Assembly (NCBI GenBank): GCA_902783765.1
Contig: CACZSB010000131.1
Span: 1-5,054 of the forward strand
Source of the DNA: an uncultured Lachnospiraceae bacterium
GTDB lineage: Bacteria; Bacillota; Clostridia; Lachnospirales; Lachnospiraceae
Direction of reading: 5' to 3'
Length of the DNA: 5,054 nucleotides
The notes under the pieces were generated by a model that saw only the letters and a program-made list of their open reading frames with translations, searched no databases and had not been told where the DNA came from. This document shows positions 1 through 5,018 of the stretch, in pieces. The translations under genes were made by a program, and so were the position numbers. Each line of letters opens with the position of its first letter. Within the stretch, counting starts at the first letter, position 1.

Positions 1-364
1 CCTGCAGGCGGAAGGTGAAAAGAAGTCTACGATCTTAGTGGCGGAAGGTCACAAGGAGCGGGCCATTCTGGATGCCCAGGCGGAAAAGGAAGCGGCCATT
101 CTTCGGGCGGAAGCCAAGAAGGAAGCCATGATGCGGGAAGCGGAAGGCCAGGCGGCTGCTATTTTGAAGGTGCAGCAGGCCCAGGCAGAAAGTATCCGGC
201 TGATTAAGGATGCCGGCGCAGACAAGGCGGTGCTCCAGATCAAGTCCTTGGAGGCCTTTGCCAAGGCGGCGGAGGGCCAGGCCACCAAGATCATTATCCC
301 TTCGGAAATCCAGGGATTGGCGGGAGCCTTGAGCGCTTTGAAGGAAACCGTGAAGGACGAATAA
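1..364 (+). CDS. SPFH/band-7 (stomatin-like, paraslipin) protein, C-terminal part
   Basis: The gene is cut by the left edge; the reading frame is open from base 2, so the GTG at 38 is an internal valine codon and not a start. About 120 residues are visible. The first two thirds are an Ala/Glu/Lys-rich heptad-like helix with repeated AEG, AEKEAA and AEAKKEA units, the coiled coil that follows the SPFH domain in stomatins and paraslipins. The end contains SLEAFAKAAEGQATKIIIPSEIQG, in pieces: a SLEAF segment, then KIIIPSEIQG, typical of the QmcA/paraslipin C-terminus. Family members are anchored in the inner membrane by an N-terminal segment (not in view here) and form large ring-like scaffolds in membrane microdomains, often paired with an NfeD protein. 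The product carries no enzyme motif. It is followed after 51 bases by glpK with a hairpin in between, so co-transcription is uncertain. The family call is firm; the exact subfamily is less so. Confidence 0.86.
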   Translation, partial: LQAEGEKKSTILVAEGHKERAILDAQAEKEAAILRAEAKKEAMMREAEGQAAAILKVQQAQAESIRLIKDAGADKAVLQIKSLEAFAKAAEGQATKIIIPSEIQGLAGALSALKETVKDE

Positions 365-375
365 TATTATAGGGC

Positions 376-396
376 GGGGCGGGCAATGCCCGCCCC
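376..396 (+). repeat. GC-rich perfect hairpin between the SPFH gene and glpK
   Basis: Arms GGGGCGGGC (376-384) and GCCCGCCCC (388-396) pair perfectly over 9 bp around the loop AAT. No T-run follows on either strand, so it is not a classic intrinsic terminator. It lies in the 51-base gap just upstream of the glpK ribosome binding site. It could slow or attenuate read-through into glpK, protect the upstream mRNA 3' end, or be one copy of a dispersed palindromic repeat. From memory, GGGGCGGGC-type palindromes are common between genes in clostridial genomes, but I cannot count copies here. Confidence 0.7.
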
Positions 397-406
397 TGTG
401 CTGTAC

Positions 407-412
407 GAGGTG
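407..412 (+). promoter_or_regulatory. Ribosome binding site that fixes the glpK start at 416
   Basis: GAGGTG lies with its GAGG core 5 bases before the ATG at 416. The in-frame upstream ATG at 386 sits inside the 376-396 hairpin, has no Shine-Dalgarno sequence, and would add ten residues (MPAPVLYEVN) absent from known glycerol kinases. The 416 start gives 502 residues, the same length as the E. coli enzyme. Confidence 0.8.
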
Positions 413-415
413 AAT

Positions 416-1924
416 ATGAAGCAATACATTCTGGCTTTGGATCAGGGCACCACCAGCTCCCGGGCCATTTTATTTGACCATGACGGAAGACTCTGCGCCC
501 TGGCTCAGGAGGAATTTCCGCAAATCTATCCCCAGCCCGGCTGGGTGGAGCACAATCCCAAGGATATCTGGCAGGGTCAGTTAAAGGTGGCCCGCCGGGC
601 CATGGAGCAGTTAAAGCTAAAGGCAGAGGATATTGCAGCCATTGGGGTCACCAATCAGCGGGAAACCACCATTGTGTGGGATAAGGAGAGCGGTGAGCCG
701 GTATACAATGCCATTGTGTGGCAATGCCGCCGCACGGCCCCCATGGTGGATGAACTGGTGAAGGCGGGCTGGGGAGAGAAAATCAGAGCTAAAACCGGCC
801 TGATTCCCGATGCCTATTTCAGTGCCACCAAATTGGCTTGGATCCTGGATCAGGTGGAGGGAGCCCGGCAGCGGGCGGAAGCGGGAGAGCTGCTTTTTGG
901 CACCGTGGACAGCTGGCTTTTGTGGAATTTAAGCGGCGGCCGTCTCCATATCACGGATCAGACCAATGCCTCCCGCACCATGCTTTACAATATTCACGAG
1001 CTGTGCTGGGACCAGGAGCTTTTGGAGCTCTTTCATATTCCCGGCTCTGTACTGCCGGAGGTCAAGCCCTCCAGCACTTTATATGGCTACACGGATCCTG
1101 CACTTTTCGGCGGGGCCATTCCCCTGGCAGGGGCGGCGGGAGACCAACAGGCGGCCCTGTTCGGTCAGTGCTGCTTTGCCCCGGGGGAGGTGAAAAGCAC
1201 CTACGGCACCGGCGGTTTTATGCTGATGAACACGGGCCGGGAGGCGGTGAGTTCCCAACGGGGGCTTTTGACCACCATCGGCCTGGGCAGGGCCGACGGC
1301 AGCGTGGAGTATGCCCTGGAGGGCAGTGTGTTTGTCAGCGGCGCCCTGGTACAATGGCTGCGGGATGAATTGAAATTGCTGGACGAAAGTCCGGATTCGG
1401 AGTATTATGCTGCAAAGGCGGCGGACAGCGGCGGGGTATATGTGGTGCCTGCTTTCACAGGGCTGGGAGCCCCCTACTGGAATCAATATGCCCGGGGCAT
1501 GATGGTGGGTCTGACCCGCAGCACCACCAAGGCCCAGCTGATTCGGGCCTCCCTGGAGGCCATCGCCTATCAGACGGCGGATGTATGCGCCGCCATGGAG
1601 GAGGATTCCGGTTTGGCTTTAAAAAGCATTCAGGTGGACGGCGGAGCTTCCCGAAATGACTTTCTGATGCAGTTCCAGAGCGATATTTTGGGAACGGTGG
1701 TGAGCCGTCCGGCCTGTGTGGAAACCACGGCTCTGGGGGCCGCCTTTTTGGCGGGGCTAGGGGCAGGCTTCTGGAAGGACCGGGATGAAATCAAGCATTT
1801 CTGGTCTGTGGAGGCCCTGTTTAAGCCTCAAATGCCTGAGACGGAGCGGGCCCGGAAGCTGAAGGGCTGGCACCTGGCTGTGGACTGCGCCCTGCTCTGG
1901 GGCGAACGCATGAAAGAAGAATAA
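416..1924 (+). CDS. glpK: Glycerol kinase
   Basis: Cytoplasmic FGGY-family kinase: glycerol + ATP gives sn-glycerol-3-phosphate + ADP, the entry step of glycerol use and a source of phospholipid backbone. Length is 502 residues, full size. Visible motifs are the N-terminal phosphate-binding loop DQGTTSSR (9-16); NQRET (80-84), whose Arg82-Glu83 bind glycerol; VWQCRRT (101-107); Tyr134 in YFSATKLAWILDQ, which fits the first FGGY signature; AGDQQAALFG (241-250) with the catalytic-base Asp243; YGTGGFMLMNTG (263-274); and the second FGGY signature at 361-381, starting GMMVGLTR and ending RASLE. VDGGAS (408-412 region) is the C-terminal nucleotide-binding motif. The segment before GDQQ lacks the histidine used for PTS phosphorylation in Bacillus and Enterococcus GlpK, and also the Arg used for fructose-1,6-bisphosphate control in E. 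coli. No glycerol facilitator or G3P dehydrogenase is in view. A weak promoter (TTGAAG at 338, TAATAT at 362) is possible but unproven. Confidence 0.98.
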   Translation: MKQYILALDQGTTSSRAILFDHDGRLCALAQEEFPQIYPQPGWVEHNPKDIWQGQLKVARRAMEQLKLKAEDIAAIGVTNQRETTIVWDKESGEPVYNAIVWQCRRTAPMVDELVKAGWGEKIRAKTGLIPDAYFSATKLAWILDQVEGARQRAEAGELLFGTVDSWLLWNLSGGRLHITDQTNASRTMLYNIHELCWDQELLELFHIPGSVLPEVKPSSTLYGYTDPALFGGAIPLAGAAGDQQAALFGQCCFAPGEVKSTYGTGGFMLMNTGREAVSSQRGLLTTIGLGRADGSVEYALEGSVFVSGALVQWLRDELKLLDESPDSEYYAAKAADSGGVYVVPAFTGLGAPYWNQYARGMMVGLTRSTTKAQLIRASLEAIAYQTADVCAAMEEDSGLALKSIQVDGGASRNDFLMQFQSDILGTVVSRPACVETTALGAAFLAGLGAGFWKDRDEIKHFWSVEALFKPQMPETERARKLKGWHLAVDCALLWGERMKEE

Positions 1925-1948
1925 GGAAAGAATCGAAGGAATAAACCT

Positions 1949-3055
1949 ATGGACAAGCGACCCTGTGTCCCCTGGGACACCATGAACCGATTTATGATCG
2001 ATGTTTTCAAGGCCTACGGCGTGCCGGAGGCGGATGCGGCCATCTGCGCCGATGTGCTGCTGGAATCGGACCGCCGGGGCATTGAAAGCCACGGCTGCAA
2101 TCGTTTCAAGCCCATTTATCTGGATCGGATTGAAAACGGCACCCTGCTCCCCGTTACGGAAATGGAGATTGTGAAGGAAACCCCCACCACCCTGGTGATG
2201 GATGCCCACAACGGCCTGGGTATGGTGGCCAGCTACCACATTATGGAGCGGCTCATTGAACAGGCCCGGGCTTACGGCATGGCCGGGGGCAGTATCTTCA
2301 ATTCCACCCACTACGGCATTGCAGGTTATTGGACCACCATGGCGGAAAAGGCGGGTATGATCGGCATTACCGGCACCAACGCCCGACCCTCCGTGGCCCC
2401 CACCTTTGGGGTGGAACCCATGATGGGCACCAATCCCCTGACCTTTACCCTGCCCACGGACGAGGCCTTTCCCTTTAATTTCGACTGCGCCACCTCCACG
2501 GTACAGAACGGGAAAATAGAATATTATGCCCGGAACGGCCAGAAAACGCCTCCGGGGCTGGTAGTCACCCGGGCGGGGGGCACCATGACGGATTCTGGGG
2601 AGATCTTAAAGCAGATGCGGGCCGGGCAGTGCGCCCTGCTGCCTCTGGGAGGCCTGGGAGAGGAGACCGGGGGCTATAAGGGCTACGGCTTTACTGCCAT
2701 TGTGGAAATCCTTTCCGCGGCCCTTTCCGGGGGACCCTATCTTAAAGCCCTATCCGGCAAGAATCCGGACGGCAGTGATTGCATGTACCGCCTGGGCCAT
2801 TTCTTCTTTGTGATCAACCCGGAATTCTTTATGGGGCTGGAGACTTTTAAGGAAACCGCCGGGGGCATCTGCCGACAGCTGCGGGCCTCGGAAAAGGCTC
2901 CGGGAGCAGAGCGGATCTATACCGCAGGCGAAAAGGAATGGGAAGCCTGGCAAAGCCGAAAGGAAAAGGGCGTGCCCGTGGGCGAGTCCATTCAAAAGGA
3001 ATTGATAGCCCTGCGGGACAAATTCAGCCTTCCCTATCATTTTGATTTTGAATAA
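1949..3055 (+). CDS. Malate/L-lactate dehydrogenase, Ldh_2 family (NAD(P)-dependent)
   Basis: A 368-residue cytoplasmic oxidoreductase of the Ldh_2 (YlbC/AllD/ComC-like) family, unrelated in fold to classical Rossmann malate dehydrogenases. Members reduce or oxidise 2-oxo/2-hydroxy acids: malate, lactate, ureidoglycolate, sulfolactate or piperideine-2-carboxylate. Visible family motifs are DRRGIESHGCNRF (41-53) with the catalytic Ser47-His48 pair; FNSTHYGIAGYWT (117-129), the nicotinamide-side segment; GTNARPSVAPTFG (142-154); MMGTNPLTF (158-166); FDCATS (178-183) with the conserved Asp179; GKIE (188-191); and GGYKGYGF (241-248). The start at 1949 has AAGGA 8 bases upstream and gives an N-terminus (VPWDTMNRFM) that matches the family's first helix; Met12 is a less likely start. 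It lies 24 bases after glpK, probably in one transcript. With a malic enzyme next door, malate-oxaloacetate interconversion is the most likely reaction, but substrate cannot be read from sequence in this family. Confidence 0.9.
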   Translation: MDKRPCVPWDTMNRFMIDVFKAYGVPEADAAICADVLLESDRRGIESHGCNRFKPIYLDRIENGTLLPVTEMEIVKETPTTLVMDAHNGLGMVASYHIMERLIEQARAYGMAGGSIFNSTHYGIAGYWTTMAEKAGMIGITGTNARPSVAPTFGVEPMMGTNPLTFTLPTDEAFPFNFDCATSTVQNGKIEYYARNGQKTPPGLVVTRAGGTMTDSGEILKQMRAGQCALLPLGGLGEETGGYKGYGFTAIVEILSAALSGGPYLKALSGKNPDGSDCMYRLGHFFFVINPEFFMGLETFKETAGGICRQLRASEKAPGAERIYTAGEKEWEAWQSRKEKGVPVGESIQKELIALRDKFSLPYHFDFE

Positions 3056-3066
3056 TTAACGCCAGC

Positions 3067-3081
3067 CTCAGCAATACTGAG
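3067..3081 (+). repeat. Small hairpin upstream of the REP-like palindrome
   Basis: CTCAG (3067-3071) and CTGAG (3077-3081) form a 5-bp stem around the loop CAATA. The same CTCAG can instead pair with the CTGAG at 3089-3093, which belongs to the neighbouring palindrome, so the two hairpins could be alternatives. The stem is short and could be chance. Confidence 0.4.
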
Positions 3082-3108
3082 TGTCATCCTGAGCGTAAGC
3101 GAAGGATC
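3082..3108 (+). repeat. REP-like imperfect palindrome between the dehydrogenase and malic enzyme genes
   Basis: The core reads ATCCT (3086-3090), GA, GC, loop GTAA (3095-3098), GC, GA, AGGAT (3103-3107). As RNA this is a 5-bp stem, a tandem G-A/A-G mismatch pair, two G-C pairs and a GNRA tetraloop (GUAA), a compact and well-known stable shape. From memory, the DNA motif GTCATCCTGAGCG...AAGGATC is a short dispersed repeat seen between genes in many bacterial phyla. No T-run follows, so termination is unlikely. It ends 24 bases before the malic enzyme start, leaving the AAGGAG ribosome binding site (3119-3124) free. Confidence 0.65.
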
Positions 3109-3132
3109 CCATACGATGAAGGAGTATCACCC

Positions 3133-4305
3133 ATGAATTACGCAGAAGAATCCCTCCGCCTTCACAAGGAATGGAAGGGGAAAATCGAAATCATTTCCCG
3201 GGTTCCCGTGGCAGACAAGGAAGACCTGTCCCTGGCCTATACCCCCGGGGTGGCCCAGCCCTGTCTGGAAATCCAGAAGGACATTTCCAAAAGCTATGAA
3301 CTCACCCGCCGCCACAACCTCTGTGCGGTAATCACCGACGGTTCCGCCGTGCTGGGCCTGGGGGACATTGGCCCCGAGGCCGGGATGCCGGTGATGGAAG
3401 GAAAATGCGTGCTTTTCAAGTCCTTCGGAGGAGTAGACGCTTTCCCTTTGTGCATTAAAACCCAGGACGTGGATGAGTTTGTCAACACGGTTTATCTTTT
3501 ATCCGGCAGCTTTGGCGGCGTGAATCTGGAGGATATTGCCGCTCCCCGCTGCTTTGAAATTGAACGGAAACTAAAGGAAAAATGTGATATTCCCATCTTT
3601 CATGACGATCAGCACGGCACCGCCATCATCACCCTGGCGGGGCTGACCAACGCCCTGAAGGTGGTGGGCAAGAAAAAGGAAGAGGCACGCATTGTGGTTT
3701 CCGGAGCCGGTGCCGCGGCCATATCCATTGTAAAATTGCTGCTGTCCGCCGGCTTTCGGCATATAGTCCTCTGCGACCGTCAGGGGGCCATTTACCAGGG
3801 CCGGGAGAATCTGAACTGGATTAAGCAGGAGATGGCTCAGCTTACCAATTTGAAAAAGCGCCAGGGCTCCCTGAAAGAAATGATGGAAGGTGCCGATGTG
3901 TTCATCGGGGTATCTGCCCCCGGGCTGGTGACGGCGGACATGGTTTCCGGCATGAACCGGGATGCCATCATTCTTGCCTGTGCCAATCCTACGCCGGAAA
4001 TATTCCCGGAGGAGGCCCGGAAGGCGGGGGCCCGGGTGATCGCCACGGGCCGCAGCGATTATCCCAACCAAATCAATAATGTGCTGGCATTTCCCGGTGT
4101 TTTCCGGGGGGCCTTTGATGTGCGGGCCCGGGATATCAATGAGGCCATGAAAGTGGCGGCGGCCCAGGCTTTGGCAGAGTTGGTGAAGGAAGAGGAATTG
4201 TCGGAGGATTATATTATTCCCCGCGCCTTTGATAAGCGGGTGGGCCCGGCGGTGGCGGCCGCCGTGGCTCAGGCGGCCCGGGAAAGCGGTGTGGCCCGGA
4301 TTTGA
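3133..4305 (+). CDS. NAD(P)-dependent malic enzyme, short form
   Basis: Oxidative decarboxylation of L-malate to pyruvate and CO2 with NAD(P)H formation (or the reverse carboxylation), in the cytoplasm. The 390 residues correspond to the short bacterial form with no phosphotransacetylase-like C-terminal domain. The malic N-domain shows AYTPGVA (35-41) with catalytic Tyr36, and MEGKCVLFKSFGGVDAFP (88-105) with catalytic Lys91. Metal ligands lie in NLEDI (131-135) and HDDQHGTA (157-164). The NAD-binding domain has GAGAAA (191-196) and an acidic Asp215 after the second strand (VLCDRQG), which favours NAD over NADP by general Rossmann rules. NPTPE (285-289) and YPNQINNVLAFPG (310-322) complete the substrate and cofactor site. 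The start has AAGGAG 8 bases upstream. It lies 77 bases after the Ldh_2 dehydrogenase, and a hairpin terminator overlaps its stop codon, making it the likely last gene of the unit. Cofactor preference is inferred. Confidence 0.96.
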   Translation: MNYAEESLRLHKEWKGKIEIISRVPVADKEDLSLAYTPGVAQPCLEIQKDISKSYELTRRHNLCAVITDGSAVLGLGDIGPEAGMPVMEGKCVLFKSFGGVDAFPLCIKTQDVDEFVNTVYLLSGSFGGVNLEDIAAPRCFEIERKLKEKCDIPIFHDDQHGTAIITLAGLTNALKVVGKKKEEARIVVSGAGAAAISIVKLLLSAGFRHIVLCDRQGAIYQGRENLNWIKQEMAQLTNLKKRQGSLKEMMEGADVFIGVSAPGLVTADMVSGMNRDAIILACANPTPEIFPEEARKAGARVIATGRSDYPNQINNVLAFPGVFRGAFDVRARDINEAMKVAAAQALAELVKEEELSEDYIIPRAFDKRVGPAVAAAVAQAARESGVARI

Positions 4306-4315
4306 CCGGGCTTTT
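4294..4315 (+). terminator. Intrinsic terminator overlapping the malic enzyme stop codon
   Basis: GCCCGG (4294-4299) pairs with CCGGGC (4306-4311) around the loop ATTTGA, which contains the TGA stop, followed by TTTTGATTT. The stem is only 6 bp but all G-C, and the T-stretch is short and interrupted, so termination may be partial. It separates the metabolic genes from the tRNA unit. Confidence 0.55.
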
Positions 4316-4356
4316 GATTTGACTTTTTGCAAGTTTTGAACTTTTTGAAAAAGTGC

Positions 4357-4384
4357 TTGCATTTTTGCGGGGCTGTGGTAAAAT
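4357..4384 (+). promoter_or_regulatory. Promoter of the tRNA-Ala gene
   Basis: TTGCAT (4357-4362) and TAAAAT (4379-4384) are 16 bases apart, and TG at 4376-4377 makes an extended -10 (TGGTAAAAT). Transcription would begin near 4391, a few bases before the mature tRNA end at 4396, so the leader is very short. The -35 is only a partial match. It also forms the right arm of an imperfect dyad (TGCAAG 4328-4333 with CTTGCA 4356-4361). Confidence 0.72.
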
Positions 4385-4395
4385 AGCCTTCGCTT

Positions 4396-4468
4396 GGGGC
4401 ATTAGCGCAGCTGGGAGCGCGCCACACTGGCAGTGTGGAGGCCAGGGGTTCAAGTCCCCTATGCTCCA
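4396..4468 (+). tRNA. tRNA-Ala, anticodon GGC
   Basis: A complete 73-base cloverleaf. The acceptor stem GGGGCAT (4396-4402) pairs with ATGCTCC (4461-4467) and includes the G3-U70 wobble pair, the identity mark of alanine tRNAs. The D arm is GCGC (4405-4408) with GCGC (4417-4420) around AGCTGGGA. The anticodon stem CCACA (4422-4426) pairs with TGTGG (4434-4438), with loop CTGGCAG and anticodon GGC at 4429-4431, reading GCC and GCU. The T stem AGGGG/CCCCT (4444-4448, 4456-4460) closes the loop TTCAAGT. The discriminator base is A4468. CCA is not encoded (GAC follows), so it must be added by the tRNA nucleotidyltransferase. It is a single-gene unit with its own promoter and terminator. Its 3' end is a plausible integration site, since the DNA becomes AT-rich directly after it. 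Confidence 0.98.
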
Positions 4469-4473
4469 GACCT

Positions 4474-4505
4474 AAAACCGTTGCGAGGCAACGGTTTTTT
4501 CTTTT
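4474..4505 (+). terminator. Strong intrinsic terminator of tRNA-Ala
   Basis: AAAACCGTTGC (4474-4484) pairs perfectly with GCAACGGTTTT (4488-4498), an 11-bp stem with loop GAG, running into TTTTTTCTTTT. It starts 5 bases after the tRNA. On the minus strand the same stem is followed by only four T, so it could work in both directions with less strength. Confidence 0.94.
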
Positions 4506-4532
4506 GTCAACTAAACTTTGACGAAACTTTTT
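4502..4532 (+). terminator. Second, weaker terminator-like hairpin in tandem
   Basis: TTTTGTCAA (4502-4510) pairs with TTGACGAAA (4518-4526) over 9 bp, including one G-T wobble at 4505/4523, with loop CTAAACT, followed by CTTTTT. The stem is AT-rich and its 5' arm uses the T-run of the first terminator, so it may be a back-up or simply chance. Confidence 0.4.
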
Positions 4533-4724
4533 CATGGTTAAGTCTTATATTTCCTTTCGGGAAAGTAAATCGCTACTACGCAGCATGAAATAGTCCTTGC
4601 CCATGAAATGCGCACGGCCCGTGGGATGAAAAGAGCTGAGATAAGGACGGCTGAATTGGACCTTATATTATACCATTTTCTGACCGTATTTTTACGAATA
4701 TAAGTCTGATTATTCAAACAAATG
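4527..4724. other. Non-coding region with complementary segments, no recognised gene
   Basis: This is the core of a 300-base stretch (4506-4814) without a convincing gene. Only short open frames without ribosome binding sites occur. Complementary segments on the + strand are TTTCATGG (4530-4537) with CCATGAAA (4601-4608), 8 bp; GTCCTT (4593-4598) with AAGGAC (4643-4648), 6 bp; CCCATG (4600-4605) with CGTGGG (4620-4625), 6 bp with one wobble; TTTCC (4550-4554) with GGAAA (4560-4564); and ATAAGG (4641-4646) with CCTTAT (4661-4666). Several exclude one another or cross, so they could be alternative folds or a pseudoknot. CATGAAAT occurs twice (4584-4591, 4602-4609). The content is more AT-rich than the genes to the left. 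It could be a small RNA gene, a decayed mobile-element end, or plain intergenic sequence. I do not recognise a known RNA family. Confidence 0.4.
4667..4675 (-). promoter_or_regulatory. Minus-strand consensus extended -10 element
   Basis: Read on the minus strand, this is TGGTATAAT, a perfect TATAAT with an extended TGn. The -35 position (about 4690-4696, GTAAAA or CGTAAA) matches poorly, as is common for extended -10 promoters. Transcription would run left from about 4660 towards the bidirectional-looking stem at 4474-4498, giving an RNA of roughly 190 bases. In AT-rich DNA such a match can occur by chance. Confidence 0.35.
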
Positions 4725-4753
4725 TTGAAGTATTAACACGGATATGGTATAGT
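4725..4753 (+). promoter_or_regulatory. Promoter of the HTH regulator gene
   Basis: TTGAAG (4725-4730) and TATAGT (4748-4753) are 17 bases apart, with TGG before the -10 (4745-4747) as an extended element. Transcription would start near 4760, leaving a leader of about 55 bases before the ATG at 4815. Confidence 0.72.
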
Positions 4754-4765
4754 CTCTTTGAGAGA
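4753..4765. promoter_or_regulatory. Candidate operator at the start site of the HTH gene
   Basis: TCTCT (4753-4757) and AGAGA (4761-4765) form an inverted repeat around TTG, starting at the last base of the -10 and covering the expected start of transcription. This is where a Cro-type repressor would block its own promoter. The arms are only 5 bp, so this is a suggestion from position. Confidence 0.35.
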
Positions 4766-4814
4766 ATAGGTTGCGTGGATTTCGTATTTTTATCCTAAAC
4801 TGGGGAGTACAGAA

Positions 4815-5018
4815 ATGGCAGTATCATACAAAAAACTATGGCACATCTTAATTGACCGAAACATGAAGAAAAAGGATTTGGAATCGTTGGCGGGGATAAC
4901 GCATTATCAAATGTGCAAACTTGCCAGAGATGAAAATGTAACAACGGATGTGATTGGGGCCATTTGTGTAGCGCTCCATGTCAGAAGTGATGACATTATG
5001 GAGTTTCTTCCGGATTAA
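4815..5018 (+). CDS. Small Cro/C1-type helix-turn-helix transcriptional regulator
   Basis: A 67-residue DNA-binding protein that is little more than one XRE/Cro-C1 domain. A first helix (YKKLWHILIDRN, 5-16) is followed by the HTH pair: MKKKDLESLAGI (17-28) and the recognition helix THYQMCKLARDE (29-40). Then come NVTTDVIGAICVALHV (41-56) and the typical ending DDIMEFLPD (59-67). The start has GGGGAG 7 bases upstream. Codon use and base content are AT-richer than in the metabolic genes to the left. From experience, close relatives with the KKKDL...ENVTTDV...DDIMEFLPD pattern are common in Firmicutes, often near restriction-modification or mobile genes; the partner here lies outside the window. 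It probably binds as a dimer and may control its own promoter through the palindrome at 4753-4765. Targets are unknown. Confidence 0.9.
   Translation: MAVSYKKLWHILIDRNMKKKDLESLAGITHYQMCKLARDENVTTDVIGAICVALHVRSDDIMEFLPD

Noticed and set aside
386..415. Ten-residue N-terminal extension of GlpK from the ATG at 386
   Set aside because: That ATG is in the hairpin loop and stem, has no ribosome binding site, and the extra residues do not match the family.
3116..3136. Six-codon open frame (ATG at 3116) whose stop overlaps the malic enzyme ATG
   Set aside because: It contains the malic enzyme ribosome binding site itself and has none of its own; judged chance.
3571..4362. Long minus-strand open frame of 263 codons
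   Set aside because: It lies antisense to the malic enzyme, whose protein is clearly real and well conserved; such long shadows are usual in GC-rich coding DNA.
4269..4535. Minus-strand open frame of 88 codons across the tRNA and terminator
   Set aside because: It reads antisense through the tRNA-Ala, the terminator and the end of the malic enzyme; the translated middle is the familiar artefact of a reversed tRNA, and there is no ribosome binding site.
4534..4593. 19-codon + strand open frame (MVKSYISFRES...)
   Set aside because: No ribosome binding site or promoter, and its ATG directly follows the T-run of a terminator-like hairpin.
4633..4650. GCTGAGA word suggesting a TPP riboswitch
   Set aside because: The rest of the conserved TPP aptamer core is absent, and no thiamine gene follows.
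4538..4732. Minus-strand frame open for 64 codons, with a TTG at 4717
   Set aside because: No ATG or ribosome binding site, no recognisable domain, and it runs through the promoter-like and paired segments.
4685..4792. Direct repeat CGTATTTTTA at 4685-4694 and 4783-4792
   Set aside because: Ten AT-rich bases repeated once in AT-rich DNA; no further structure links the copies.
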